A stretch of DNA of 64,000 nt from Acidobacteriota bacterium (GCA_039028635.1 JBCCHV010000027.1:1-64000); one strand, 5' to 3'; shown: positions 37,499 through 46,528, numbered from the stretch's first letter. Program-made: numbers and translations. Notes: a model not told the origin generated them from the sequence alone.

Positions 37499-37717
37499 AT
37501 GGCTAAGTGTGCTCTGTGCAGTAAAGGAACGACCTTCGGGCGCAGCATCAGTCACGCCCACAACGTGACCAATCGGCCCTTCAGGGCAAACCTCCAGAAA
37601 GTGCGCGCCGTCATCGACGGTACCACCCAGCGCATCTGGGCCTGCACCCGCTGCATTCGCAACGGTGCCGTCCAGAAGCCGGTGGCGCGCAACTGGAAGG
37701 CCCCCGCCGAGAGCTGA
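37499..37717 (+). CDS. rpmB: 50S ribosomal protein bL28 (zinc-ribbon form)
   Basis: 72 residues, full length. Basic protein of the large ribosomal subunit. Two Cys pairs, C4-x-x-C7 and C49-x-x-C52, mark it as the zinc-binding C+ form; C- paralogues replace these under zinc limitation in some bacteria. GGAGG precedes the ATG by about 12 bases. Confidence 0.96.
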   Translation: MAKCALCSKGTTFGRSISHAHNVTNRPFRANLQKVRAVIDGTTQRIWACTRCIRNGAVQKPVARNWKAPAES

Positions 37718-37789
37718 CCCCGAAGGACCGCAGGAATCCGACGCCCGGCCAACGCCGAGCGTCCCCCATCCGCAGGATTGCGACGGAAG

Positions 37790-37812
37790 CGCCCCCCACC
37801 GGGGGCGGCTTT
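37790..37812 (+). terminator. Possible rpmB terminator
   Basis: CGCCCCC-cacc-GGGGGCG (37790-37807) lies 73 bases after rpmB and is followed only by GCTTTG, a weak T-tract. It may act as a partial or factor-assisted terminator. Confidence 0.4.
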
Positions 37813-37882
37813 GCGCTGCCCGGAACCCGAGCTTCTCACCAGATTTCGTGGCGAAGGTCGAAGGTTGCGGAAGATGGTCGGG

Positions 37883-40096
37883 CTAGGAGATGGCGCCGCT
37901 CATGCGGCGATCGACGGTGCGCACCCCGGCGAGGCCGCGGATGCGACGCACGATCTTGTCGAGGTGCTTGCTGTCGCGCACCTGGACGACCACCGAGATG
38001 ATGCCCTTCCCCATCTCCTCGGTCTCGGCCTGGAGGTGGGTGATGTTGCTCTCCTGTCCGGCGATGGCCTCCGCCAGCCGCGCCAGGATGCCGGGGCGAT
38101 CCTCGGTCTCGATGAGAAGCGAGATGCGGTACAGGTCGTCCTTCTGCCGCGCCCAATCGACCTCGATCTCACGCTCGGCGTTGTAGAGCAGATTGCGGAC
38201 GTTGGGGCAATCCACCGAGTGCACCGAGACCCCTCGGCCACGGGTGATGTAGCCCACGATGTTCTCCCCCGGTAGCGGATTGCAGCACTGGGCGAGAAAG
38301 GCCAGCATGTCGCCGTGCCCCTTGACCACGATCGGACCTTTACCGAAGGGCAGGATCTTCTCGACCGCACGGCGGATGCGGCTCGGCTCCTCGGACGGCT
38401 TGGAGGTCTCCTCCTCCGGCAGCACTCGATTCACCACCAAGCGCGACGGTAGCTTGCCGAAGCCCAGGCGGCTGAACAAATCGTCGACCCCGCCGATGCC
38501 CTCATCCTCCAGGTAGCGGGTCAATCCCTCCTGATCGAGGAAACGCTTGAGGCTCATCTTGTAGCGTCGCAACTCCTTCTCGAGGACGCGACGACCGATC
38601 TCGACGGAGCGCTGCTTTTGCTGCGTGTTGAGCCACTGGCGAATCTTGTTCTTGGCCCGCGAGGTGGCGACGAAGCTCAACCAATCGCGGCTCGGTCGGC
38701 GATTGGGAGACGTCATCACCTCCACCATGTCGCCGTTCTGGAGCTTGGCCCGCAGCGGCACCAGCTTGCCGTTGACCCGTGCCCCGGAGCACTGATGACC
38801 GAGATCCGTGTGCACCTTGTAGGCGAAGTCGAGGGGAGTCGCGCCGCGCGGAAAGGAGAACACCTCCCCCTTCGGAGAGAAAACGTAGACCTCGTCCGGA
38901 TAGAGGTCGATCTTGAGGGTGGAGAGGAAGGTGCGGGGGTCCTTGACCTCCTTCTGCCAATCGAGGAGCTGGCGCAACCAGAGAATGTTGGCGTCCTCGC
39001 CGGCAGAGGACTTGCCCTCCTTGTAGCGCCAATGGGCGGCGATACCCTCCTCGGCGATGCGGTCCATCTCGCGAGTGCGAAGCTGCACCTCGAAGGGCTG
39101 GCCGCTCTCGCCGACCACCGTGGTGTGCAAGCTCTGGTACAGGTTGGGCTTGGGCATCGCGATGTAGTCCTTGAAGCGACCGGGAATCGGGCGCCAATGC
39201 TGGTGGACCACACCGAGGGCGGCATAGGTGTCGCGCAACGTGCGGGTGATGATGCGGAAGGCCAGGAAGTCGTAGAGCCGCGAGATGTCGATGCCCTGGC
39301 GCCGCAGCTTCTGGTAGATCGAGTAATAGCGCTTCACCCGGAAGGTGATCTCGGCCTCGATTGCGCCGTCGCCGAGATGGCGAGCGAGGGAGCGTCGGAT
39401 CTTCTCCATCGCCCCCTTGGCCCCCTTCATCTTCTCCGTCACCCGCGAGTAGAGCTCGGCGAACTGGTGGGGATAGAGATAGTAGAAGGCGAGGTCTTCG
39501 AGATCGCCCTTGACCCGACTCATGCCCAGACGGTGGGCGATCGGCGCGTAGATCTCGAGGGTTTCGCGCGAGATGCGGCGCCGCGCATCGTTCGGCATGT
39601 GCTCGAGGGTCTCCATGTTGTGGAGCCGATCGGCGAGCTTGACCACCACCACGCGGATGTCCTTGGCCGAGGCCAGGATCATTTTGCGGAAGGTCTCCGC
39701 CTGCGCCTGGTCCCGGCGGACATACTCGTGGCGGCCGATCTTGGTGACGCCGTCCACCATGTCGGTGATCTCAACGCCGAACAGCTTCTCGAGCTCGGCG
39801 CGGCTCGACTCGGTGTCCTCGAGGACATCGTGGAGCAGGCCGACGGCCACGCAGACGTGGTCGAACTTGAGGTCCGCCAGTAGATAGGCGACGGCCAGGG
39901 GGTGGCTGACGTAGGGCTCTCCGGAGCGGCGTTTCTGGTCGCCGTGCCGTTCGACGGCGTAGTCCCAAACGCGCCGGATCAAGCCCTCGTCGACGAGGCG
40001 CCCGTGCTCTTCGAGGCGGGCGACGACCTGATCGATGGAGCCCACCCGCGGCCCTGCCACCGGGGGCTTGGGCTTGATCTTGCGGACCGTCGGCAT
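37883..40096 (-). CDS. rel: Bifunctional (p)ppGpp synthetase/hydrolase (RSH)
   Basis: Stringent-response enzyme of 737 residues. Domains: HD hydrolase (about 45-200) with the intact H-D-x-x-E-D motif H-D-V-L-E-D-T; synthetase (about 235-360) with R-F-K-D-Y-I-A-M-P-K, the R-x-K-D form expected of bifunctional enzymes; TGS (about 405-470); a zinc-finger/CC domain with C-C-N-P-L-P-G (about 588); and a C-terminal ACT domain (about 665-735). The ATG has GGAG 4 bases upstream. A TATAAT at 40170-40165 is its likely -10, next to repeat copy D. Confidence 0.96.
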   Translation of the reverse strand: MPTVRKIKPKPPVAGPRVGSIDQVVARLEEHGRLVDEGLIRRVWDYAVERHGDQKRRSGEPYVSHPLAVAYLLADLKFDHVCVAVGLLHDVLEDTESSRAELEKLFGVEITDMVDGVTKIGRHEYVRRDQAQAETFRKMILASAKDIRVVVVKLADRLHNMETLEHMPNDARRRISRETLEIYAPIAHRLGMSRVKGDLEDLAFYYLYPHQFAELYSRVTEKMKGAKGAMEKIRRSLARHLGDGAIEAEITFRVKRYYSIYQKLRRQGIDISRLYDFLAFRIITRTLRDTYAALGVVHQHWRPIPGRFKDYIAMPKPNLYQSLHTTVVGESGQPFEVQLRTREMDRIAEEGIAAHWRYKEGKSSAGEDANILWLRQLLDWQKEVKDPRTFLSTLKIDLYPDEVYVFSPKGEVFSFPRGATPLDFAYKVHTDLGHQCSGARVNGKLVPLRAKLQNGDMVEVMTSPNRRPSRDWLSFVATSRAKNKIRQWLNTQQKQRSVEIGRRVLEKELRRYKMSLKRFLDQEGLTRYLEDEGIGGVDDLFSRLGFGKLPSRLVVNRVLPEEETSKPSEEPSRIRRAVEKILPFGKGPIVVKGHGDMLAFLAQCCNPLPGENIVGYITRGRGVSVHSVDCPNVRNLLYNAEREIEVDWARQKDDLYRISLLIETEDRPGILARLAEAIAGQESNITHLQAETEEMGKGIISVVVQVRDSKHLDKIVRRIRGLAGVRTVDRRMSGAIS

Positions 40097-40176
40097 GGTC
40101 TCCGGAGGCCTTCCGCGCGACCTCTCACGCCTACCGAAGGCCGCACCATTTCAGAGGGTCCTCGATTATACGGCAA

Positions 40177-40209
40177 TTTCCAGAGGGGCTAGGGGCGCCC
40201 CCCTGGAAA
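40177..40209 (-). repeat. Modular hairpin repeat, short copy D
   Basis: A 33-base near-palindrome TTTCCAG-a-GGGG...CCCCCCTGGAAA downstream of the secF terminator and just upstream of the rel -10. On the minus strand it reads C-C-T-G-T-G then TTTTCCAGGGGGGCG, close to the GCCTGCTG...TTTCAGGGGGG of copy B, but hairpins 2 and 3 are missing. Confidence 0.6.
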
Positions 40210-40223
40210 ACACAGGCGGTAGA

Positions 40224-40250
40224 AGAAGAAGCCGGGTGACGGCTTCTTCT
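40224..40250 (-). terminator. Rho-independent terminator after secF
   Basis: AGAAGAAGCC pairs with GGCTTCTTCT around a 7-base loop (gtcaccc on the minus strand), 8 bases after the secF stop, followed by the pyrimidine tail TCTACC. It ends the lolA-tgt-yajC-secDF unit and separates it from rel. Confidence 0.75.
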
Positions 40251-40257
40251 CCGGTCG

Positions 40258-41442
40258 CTAGGCGCTGCTGCGGGCGGCCCGGGCGGCCTTCGCCTCGGAG
40301 CCGAAGAACTGCTCCCAGAGCAAGGCGAAGGGGCTGGCGACGTAGATCGAAGAGTAGGTGCCGACCACGATACCGATGGTCACCACGAAGGCGAAGCCAC
40401 GCAGCACGTCTCCCCCCAGCACCAGCAGCGAACCGACCGCCAGCAGGGTGGTGCCGGAGGTCAGGATGGTGCGCGACAGGGTCTGGTTGATGCTCTCGTT
40501 CATGACATCGATCAGGGGGCGACGGCGCGACTTGCGCATGTTCTCGCGCACCCGGTCGAAGATCACCACGGTGTCGTTGACCGAGTAACCGACCAGGGTC
40601 AGGAAAGCCGCGATGGTGGTGAGGTTGAACTCGAATCCGGCGAAGGCATAGATGCCGAGGCAGACCAGCACATCGTGGAACACGGCCACCAGAGCACCGA
40701 TGCCGAAGCGCAGCTCGAAGCGCACCCAGATGTAGGCCAGCATGCCGAGCATCGACAGAACCACCGCCAAGATGCCCTTCTGGCGCAGCTCTTTGCCGAT
40801 CTGCGGTCCGACGTTCTCGACCCCGAGCACCGAGAAGGAGCCCAGGTAGATGTCCCGCTTGAGGACGTCCAGGACCGCGGGATCGAGACCGACGCCGGCA
40901 AGGTCGTCCCACGAGGTCAGGATGCCGCGCTCGCGACGCTCCTCGATCACCGAGTCGGCGATCACGGTGTAGCGGGCGCGCGCCTCCTCCGCCCCTTCCG
41001 CCGAGATCAAGGCGAGCGGGTCGGCCTGCATCAGGGTCGCGGTCAGATCCTCGACGCCTTCGCGATTGAGGTCCGACTCCACCGAGCGGCCCTCGTTGTA
41101 GCGCTGATCGAGGGCGGCGATGATGGCGGCGCGGCTGCCTTCCTCGCTGCCGGCGACGGTCGGCGCCTTGAGGATGAGCTCATTGGCCTCGACCTCGCCG
41201 AAGCGCTGGATGACCGCGTCGTCGATGCCGGCATCGGCGAGCAGGGCGCGAACGGTATCGATCTCGGGCTCTTCCCGAAACTGCAGCGTGAGCTGAGTAC
41301 CGCCGGCGAAATCGATCCCGATGTTGAGCTTTTTCTGGACGAAAACCCCCAGAACTCCCAACGTCAGGAAGATGCACGAAATGACCACCATCACCTTCCG
41401 GTACTTCATGAAGTTGATGCGGCTGTCGCGGAAGAACTCCAT
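40258..41442 (-). CDS. secF: Protein translocase accessory subunit SecF
   Basis: Inner-membrane SecDF component that uses proton flux to pull preproteins. 394 residues, six membrane helices with a large periplasmic loop after helix 1 (about 40-215). That loop is longer than usual and includes an insert around 90-150. Family motifs: F-A-G-G-T-Q-L-T near 45, G-Y-S-V-N-D-T-V-V-I-F-D-R-V-R-E and T-S-G-T-T-L-L. Follows secD after 39 bases. Confidence 0.95.
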   Translation of the reverse strand: MEFFRDSRINFMKYRKVMVVISCIFLTLGVLGVFVQKKLNIGIDFAGGTQLTLQFREEPEIDTVRALLADAGIDDAVIQRFGEVEANELILKAPTVAGSEEGSRAAIIAALDQRYNEGRSVESDLNREGVEDLTATLMQADPLALISAEGAEEARARYTVIADSVIEERRERGILTSWDDLAGVGLDPAVLDVLKRDIYLGSFSVLGVENVGPQIGKELRQKGILAVVLSMLGMLAYIWVRFELRFGIGALVAVFHDVLVCLGIYAFAGFEFNLTTIAAFLTLVGYSVNDTVVIFDRVRENMRKSRRRPLIDVMNESINQTLSRTILTSGTTLLAVGSLLVLGGDVLRGFAFVVTIGIVVGTYSSIYVASPFALLWEQFFGSEAKAARAARSSA

Positions 41443-41481
41443 AACGACTCCTTCTCAACCCTCGTCGGCGAATAACGCTGT

Positions 41482-43068
41482 CTAGATCGACAGCCGCTCG
41501 ACCCGCCCGCGGCGAGAGAAAATCAGATCGAAGATCCAGCGGCTGACGATGACCGCCGTGAAGACGGAAGCCAAGATACCGATGGAGAGGGTCACGGCGA
41601 AGCCTCGGATCGGCCCGGTTCCGAACTGGAACAGGAACAGGGAGGCGATCAAGGTCGTGATGTTGGCGTCGAGCACCGAGGACAACGCCTTGCTGAAGCC
41701 GGCATCGACGGCCGAGCGCACCGTGCGCCCGACCCGCAGCTCCTCGCGGATGCGTTCGAAGACCAGCACGTTGGCGTCCACCGCCATACCGACGGTCAGG
41801 ATGATGCCGGCGATACCGGGCAGGGTGAGGGTCGCCCCGAAGTAGGCGAGCGCCCCGAACACCAGCACGACATCGAGCACCAAGGCGACGATGGCGTTGA
41901 TGCCGGTGAACCGGTAGACCACGAACATGATCAGGATCACCAGGCCGAAGCCCACCAAGCCGGCACGCAGGCCCTGCTCGATGGAGTCGCGCCCGAGGGA
42001 CGGACCGACGGTGCGCTCCTCGAGGTAAGTGATGCCGGCCGGCAAGGCACCGGTGCGCAGCACCGTCGAGAGGTCCTCCACCTCTTGCTGGGTGAAGTTG
42101 CCCTCGATGATGCCCGAGTCGCTGATCCGGCTGTTGATCACCGGCGCCGTCACCACCTTGTTGTCGAGAATGATCGCCAGGCCGCGTCCGACGTTGTTGC
42201 CGGTGGCCTCGCCAAAGCGGTCGGCACCCTCGGCATTGAAGGTGAAGTTGACCACCGGCTCGTTGAACTGACCGAGGCTGGGTCGGGCATTCTTGAGGTC
42301 GCGACCGGTGACCACGCTGGTGGCCTCGACGGCGAAGTACTCGCGCGCCCGGCCGCGCTCGTCGCGCTCGCTGCCCTCGAGAATCTCGACGTTGGAGGGC
42401 AGGGTGCCGCCGTAGTTGGCCAGCACCGCCTCCCGGGTGGGCGCGCCGCCACCGCCGGAGCGCGGGAAATCGGTCAACCGGAACTCGAGGAACGCGGTGC
42501 GCTTGATCAGATCGCGAACGCGATCCTGATCGTCGACGCCGGGGAGCTGCACCACCAGGCGATCACTGTCGCCGAGGGGTTGAATCACCGGCTCCGACAC
42601 GCCAAAGGCGTCGACACGATTGCGAATCGTCTCGAGGGCCTGGCGCACCGACAATCGCTCGATGTCCTTGACGCTCGCTCCGGTCATGTCGAAGCGCACC
42701 GTGTTGGCGCTGCGCCGGCTGTCCCAGGACTCGGCACCGACGCTGTTGCGGAAGTCCTTGACGATGTCGACCAAGACGTCCTGGGTGGCGCGATCGACGC
42801 CGGTGACCTCGAAGGACTGGGGCCCGGTCTTGCGCGCCTCGAGATTGGCGAGATCGCGTTCCTCGGCGACGTCGAGCAGACGGGTCATGTCCTTGTCCGT
42901 CTCCGAATCGACGGCATCGGCGGTCTGCACCTGGAGCACCAGATGCATGCCGCCCTGGAGATCGAGACCGAGCTTGATGCGTTCGTCCAGCGGATGGGCC
43001 GAGAAAGCGGCCAACACCACCAGACCCAGAATCACCAGGCCGCGGACCAACAGGCTGCGGTTCTTCAT
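41482..43068 (-). CDS. secD: Protein translocase subunit SecD
   Basis: Partner of SecF, 528 residues. N-terminal helix, then D-L-Q-G-G-M-H-L-V-L (about 35-44), a large periplasmic region, and five C-terminal helices with G-M-A-V-D-A-N-V-L-V-F-E-R-I-R-E-E. The ATG overlaps the yajC stop (ATGA). Confidence 0.96.
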   Translation of the reverse strand: MKNRSLLVRGLVILGLVVLAAFSAHPLDERIKLGLDLQGGMHLVLQVQTADAVDSETDKDMTRLLDVAEERDLANLEARKTGPQSFEVTGVDRATQDVLVDIVKDFRNSVGAESWDSRRSANTVRFDMTGASVKDIERLSVRQALETIRNRVDAFGVSEPVIQPLGDSDRLVVQLPGVDDQDRVRDLIKRTAFLEFRLTDFPRSGGGGAPTREAVLANYGGTLPSNVEILEGSERDERGRAREYFAVEATSVVTGRDLKNARPSLGQFNEPVVNFTFNAEGADRFGEATGNNVGRGLAIILDNKVVTAPVINSRISDSGIIEGNFTQQEVEDLSTVLRTGALPAGITYLEERTVGPSLGRDSIEQGLRAGLVGFGLVILIMFVVYRFTGINAIVALVLDVVLVFGALAYFGATLTLPGIAGIILTVGMAVDANVLVFERIREELRVGRTVRSAVDAGFSKALSSVLDANITTLIASLFLFQFGTGPIRGFAVTLSIGILASVFTAVIVSRWIFDLIFSRRGRVERLSI

Positions 43069-43406
43069 TGACGTTGTCCTTCCTCTTGCCCTTCGAGCCC
43101 GGCAATCGCCGACTTGGCGACCTTGACCTTGACGTTCTGAGCCACCTTGAGGATCACCGTCGAGCCTTCCGTCGAGCTGACCTCACCGTAGAGGCCGCCG
43201 TTGGTGTAGACCCGATCGCCCTTCTTGAGGTTCGCGATCATGTTCTGAAGGGCCTTCTGTCGCCGCCTCATGGGCAGGAAGAGCACGAGGTAGAAAACGG
43301 CGAAGATGAGAATCATCGGCACCCAGCTCATCAGGGAGTTGCCGGCGGGAGCGGCCCCTTGCGCCAGAATCGAGAAGGGAGCCAGAGTCATGAAAGCTGA
43401 GGGCAT
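43065..43406 (-). CDS. yajC: Preprotein translocase subunit YajC
   Basis: Small SecDF-associated membrane protein, 113 residues. One helix (about 27-46; I-L-I-F-A-V-F-Y-L-V-L-F-L-P) followed by M-R-R-R-Q-K and the beta-rich tail K-K-G-D-R-V-Y-T-N-G-G-L-Y-G. An open frame extends upstream, but the ATG at 43406 has GAGGAA 7 bases away. Confidence 0.93.
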   Translation of the reverse strand: MPSAFMTLAPFSILAQGAAPAGNSLMSWVPMILIFAVFYLVLFLPMRRRQKALQNMIANLKKGDRVYTNGGLYGEVSSTEGSTVILKVAQNVKVKVAKSAIAGLEGQEEGQRQ

Positions 43407-43492
43407 CGGTCGGTTCCTCGTTTCTAAAAACTTCCTCGGCACAGCGTCCATGGGCACACAACAACCCTTCGCGGCGCAAACCGAGAACCCGG

Positions 43493-43521
43493 AGAATAGA
43501 GGACCGGACGGCGCTTTGCAA
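43493..43521 (-). promoter_or_regulatory. Sigma-70 promoter for yajC-secDF
   Basis: TTGCAA (43521-43516), 17-base spacer, TATTCT (43498-43493) on the minus strand; about 80 bases of leader precede yajC. This implies that secDF can be expressed separately from lolA-tgt. Confidence 0.65.
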
Positions 43522-43592
43522 GTCGCCGCCACGGCCGCCCGGAAGGGGCCTCAAACGACCTCCCGGAAGCCCCTCCGAAGGCCGTCTTCGGC

Positions 43593-44705
43593 TCAGCCCT
43601 CCGGCAACCAGCGAGCGGCGCGCCGGTCGAGGTCGCCGGCGGCGATCCCGGCTCGCAGATCGGCCATCAGGGTGAGATAGAAGAACAGGTTGTGCTGCGT
43701 CGCCAGCACCCCGCCGGTGATCTCGCGCGAACGGAAGAGGTGGTGCAGGAAGGCACGGCTGACGGAGCCACAAACCGGGCAGCCACAATCGCCGTCGACG
43801 GGCTCCGGGTCCTCGGCGTAGCGCGCGTTCTTGATTTTGAGGGGCCCCTGGCGGGTGAAGAAGTAGCCGTGGCGAGCGTTGCGCGCCGGCAGCACGCAAT
43901 CGAAGAGATCGATTCCGTGGGCCACGGCGTGCACCAGGTCGGCCGGATAGCCCACCCCCATCAGATAGCGGGGACGGTCCTCGGGCAGCTCGGGAGCGGT
44001 CCATTCGACCACCGCCCGACGCTCCGGCGTCGGCTCGCCGACGCTCACCCCACCGATGGCGTAGCCGGCGAAATCGAGCTCCACCAGCTCGACGGCGGCG
44101 CGGGCCCGCAGCTCCGGGTAGACGCTTCCCTGAACGATGCCGAAAAGGTCACCGCTCCAACCCCGGCGGTGTTCCTCGGCCAAGCCCTGTCGTGCCCGCC
44201 GGGCCCAGTCCAAGGTACGGCGCCAGGAGGCGCTGGCGGTGGCGAGGTCGACCGGCCAGGGGGGACACTCGTCGAGCATCATGGCGATATCGACCCCGAG
44301 CTGGGCCTGCAGGCGCAGGACCCGCTCCGGCGTGAAGGCCATCGCCCGGCCGTCGACATGGCTCTTGAAGCGCACCCCTTGGTCGTCGATGGTGCGGCGA
44401 TCGGCCATGCTGAAGACCTGGTAGCCGCCGCTGTCGGTGAGAATCGGACCGGACCAGCCGGTGAAGGCGTGCACTCCTCCGAGGCGCTCGATGCGATCGA
44501 CCCCGGCCCGCACCTCGAGGTGGTACAGGTTGCTGAGCATCACCGAGGCTCCGAGCTGGCGCAGGGTCGGCGGGCCAAGGCCCTTGACGGCCCCGAGGGT
44601 GCCGACGGGCATGAAGGCTGGCGTCTCGATCACCCCGTGAGGAGTGTGCAGCCGTCCCCGCCGCGCTGCGCCGCAGCGCTCGAGGACTTCGAAGGACAGG
44701 GGCAT
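43593..44705 (-). CDS. tgt: Queuine tRNA-ribosyltransferase
   Basis: Exchanges G34 for preQ1 in tRNAs with GUN anticodons. 370 residues. The substrate-binding strand is L-T-D-S-G-G-Y-Q-V-F-S, followed by G-G-V-S-V-G-E, the catalytic Asp region D-L-F-D-C-V-L-P-A-R-N-A-R-H-G, and zinc ligands C-G-C-P-V-C plus a downstream His. Starts 8 bases after lolA; tgt-yajC-secDF order is widely conserved. Confidence 0.96.
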   Translation of the reverse strand: MPLSFEVLERCGAARRGRLHTPHGVIETPAFMPVGTLGAVKGLGPPTLRQLGASVMLSNLYHLEVRAGVDRIERLGGVHAFTGWSGPILTDSGGYQVFSMADRRTIDDQGVRFKSHVDGRAMAFTPERVLRLQAQLGVDIAMMLDECPPWPVDLATASASWRRTLDWARRARQGLAEEHRRGWSGDLFGIVQGSVYPELRARAAVELVELDFAGYAIGGVSVGEPTPERRAVVEWTAPELPEDRPRYLMGVGYPADLVHAVAHGIDLFDCVLPARNARHGYFFTRQGPLKIKNARYAEDPEPVDGDCGCPVCGSVSRAFLHHLFRSREITGGVLATQHNLFFYLTLMADLRAGIAAGDLDRRAARWLPEG

Positions 44706-44713
44706 CGGACGGG

Positions 44714-45439
44714 CTAACCGCTACGCGGCAGGTCGATGCGCTGCACGTCGACTTCCTCGTTCAGGTCGAGCTCGAAGCGCTCCGCCGGGATCCCCTGATT
44801 GATCTTGAGGTTTTCGAAGCGGTACTCGGTCGAATCGCCGTCGGCCCCGACGTAGCGCAGCCGGACCGGCAGATAGGCCTCGGCATCGACCCACAGGGTC
44901 ATCGACTCGAGCTTCTTGGCAATGCGCGAATAGCGCGGCTTCATCACCAAGGCATAGGGATCGGCGCCATCGCTCGGAAAACGAACGTTGACGTCGAAGT
45001 AATCGAGCAGCGTCTCCATCGAGCCACTCGCACCGAGATACTTGAAGATCTGGCTCGAGTAGCGTCCCACCTCGAGCGTCTCGGCCCGTCCCAGATCGCG
45101 GTACCAGGTGGTCATCGACTTGCCATCGATCACCACCGAGATCGGCGTCGGGTCGGTGTACTCCCAGCGCACCTGATCGGGGGCCGCGAACTGAAAGGTG
45201 CCCGAGGACTCCTCGGGCTCCAGCAGGAGAGCGCTTTCCTGATGCTGAACGAAGCGCGCTTCGAGGGTTTCGAGATCGCCCTGGGCGCCTTTGATGCGCT
45301 CGATCAGGGCCTCGAGGCGAGCGCTCCCGGAGAGGCTCTTATCGCGAGGATCCGCGATCTCGGCGGCAACCGCGGAGAAGGTCCCCGACAGCAGCAATGA
45401 CAAGAGAAGAAGGTTCCGCAAGCGCGTCATGGAATTCAT
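44714..45439 (-). CDS. lolA: Outer-membrane lipoprotein carrier LolA
   Basis: Periplasmic chaperone moving lipoproteins from LolCDE to LolB. 241 residues; signal peptide about 1-24 (cleavage after V-A-A). LolA-type features include L-E-T-L-E-A-R-F-V-Q, F-Q-F-A-A-P-D-Q-V-R-W-E-Y and M-T-L-W-V-D-A-E-A-Y-L-P-V. I chose the ATG at 45439, which overlaps the stop of a 21-codon leader ORF and has GGAGG 4 bases upstream. Confidence 0.9.
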   Translation of the reverse strand: MNSMTRLRNLLLLSLLLSGTFSAVAAEIADPRDKSLSGSARLEALIERIKGAQGDLETLEARFVQHQESALLLEPEESSGTFQFAAPDQVRWEYTDPTPISVVIDGKSMTTWYRDLGRAETLEVGRYSSQIFKYLGASGSMETLLDYFDVNVRFPSDGADPYALVMKPRYSRIAKKLESMTLWVDAEAYLPVRLRYVGADGDSTEYRFENLKINQGIPAERFELDLNEEVDVQRIDLPRSG

Positions 45440-45501
45440 GCTACCTCCCGGCGAGAATCCGGTGCAAACGACGCCCTGCAGGAGCGCCTCCACCAGGGCA
45501 T
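45436..45501 (-). CDS. 21-codon leader ORF coupled to lolA
   Basis: Encodes MPWWRRSCRASFAPDSRREV plus a final Ala. The ATG has GGAGG at 7 bases, and the TGA overlaps the lolA ATG (ATGA). The lolA Shine-Dalgarno lies inside it, so translation of the leader should influence lolA. The product resembles no known peptide and could be non-functional itself. Confidence 0.42.
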   Translation of the reverse strand: MPWWRRSCRASFAPDSRREVA

Positions 45502-45544
45502 AACGGATCCTCCGGACGATTCATTTCGGTCCCTGCGCAGTCGG

Positions 45545-45574
45545 TTGACAGCCTCGACATCTCGGTGCTAGCTT
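45545..45574 (+). promoter_or_regulatory. Promoter of the FYDLN-acid gene
   Basis: A consensus TTGACA (45545-45550), an 18-base spacer and TAGCTT (45569-45574); the start codon at 45619 is 44 bases further. It serves the FYDLN-folK-membrane protein unit. Confidence 0.6.
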
Positions 45575-45618
45575 CTGCGCCTCTCGAATCAGGGAACGAT
45601 CTCTCGGGGAGACAATCG

Positions 45619-45975
45619 ATGCCGGACGGAAAGCTGGGAGCCAAGCACGCCTGTACGAACTGCGATGCCAAGTTCTACGACCTCGGCAGGCCGGAAAAGA
45701 TTTGCCCGAAGTGCGGCTGGAACCAGGATGAGGACGCCGCCACCCCGAAACCCCCGAAGAAGAAGAAGAAGAAGAAGGCGGCCGAGCCGGAGCCGGAGCC
45801 AGAAGAGGAAGTGACCGACGAAGAAGAGCTCGAAGACGACGAGAAGGAGAAAGAGCTCGGAGAAGAGTCGGACGGCGACGAGGAAGAAGAGGAAGACGAA
45901 GAGGAGGAAGAGGTCGCCGAACCCACCGGCGAGCCGATCGATGTCGACCTCGAGGACGAAGAAGACGACGACTGA
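45619..45975 (+). CDS. FYDLN-acid domain protein (TIGR02300-like)
   Basis: 118 residues. The N-terminal zinc-ribbon has C12-x-x-C15 and C29-x-x-C32 with the namesake K-F-Y-D-L between them (18-22). A Lys run (about 45-51) and then a very long Glu/Asp tail (about 52-118) follow. The family role is unknown. GGGGAGA is 6 bases before the ATG; folK follows after 4 bases. Confidence 0.85.
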   Translation: MPDGKLGAKHACTNCDAKFYDLGRPEKICPKCGWNQDEDAATPKPPKKKKKKKAAEPEPEPEEEVTDEEELEDDEKEKELGEESDGDEEEEEDEEEEEVAEPTGEPIDVDLEDEEDDD

Positions 45976-45979
45976 CGCC

Positions 45980-46525
45980 GTGCCCTTCGCCCTTGGCCTG
46001 GGTGCCAACCTACCGTCTCGCGGCGAGTCGGCGGTCGGCACTCTGGGGCAGGCTCTCGATTGCCTCGAAGACCTCGTCGGCTCCCTGCAGGTCGGCCCCC
46101 TCTACCGCAGCCGCCCCCTCGCCGCCCGGCGCCAACGCGCCGCCCCTCCCCAACAGGACTACTTCAATACCGTCGCCGTCGGGCGAACGGTGCTCTCGCC
46201 AGATGCGGTCCTCGCCCTCGCCAAGGGTCTCGAGCTGGCCGCCGGCCGGGCGCTGGTGGCGAGGCCCGGCGAGCGCGACGGCCCCCGGCCCCTCGACATC
46301 GATCTCCTGCTCTACGGCGACACCGTCAGCCAGCGTCGCGAGCTACGGCTGCCGCATCCCCGTTTGCTGGAGCGCCGCTTCGCCCTCGCCCCTCTCGCCG
46401 CCATCGCCCCGCACTGGCCGGTGCCGCCCGGTGGCGATTCCGTCTCGCACCATCTCGCGGCCCTGGGGGAAGAACAGTGGCTGGTCGAAATCCCCTGGCC
46501 CGACGCCGGGCCGCGGCCGAGCTGA
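45980..46525 (+). CDS. folK: HPPK (dihydropteridine pyrophosphokinase)
   Basis: Transfers pyrophosphate from ATP to 6-hydroxymethyl-dihydropterin in folate synthesis. 181 residues. A-L-G-L-G-A-N-L opens the protein; magnesium-binding R-P-L-D-I-D-L-L-L-Y is at about 98-107, followed by L-P-H-P-R-L. The GTG start lies 4 bases after the preceding stop; frames upstream of it run into that gene. Confidence 0.9.
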   Translation: MPFALGLGANLPSRGESAVGTLGQALDCLEDLVGSLQVGPLYRSRPLAARRQRAAPPQQDYFNTVAVGRTVLSPDAVLALAKGLELAAGRALVARPGERDGPRPLDIDLLLYGDTVSQRRELRLPHPRLLERRFALAPLAAIAPHWPVPPGGDSVSHHLAALGEEQWLVEIPWPDAGPRPS

Positions 46526-46528
46526 GCC

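Noticed and set aside
45675-45926. Ser/Phe-rich minus-strand open frame
   Set aside because: It is the mirror of the Glu/Asp codon run of the FYDLN-acid gene.
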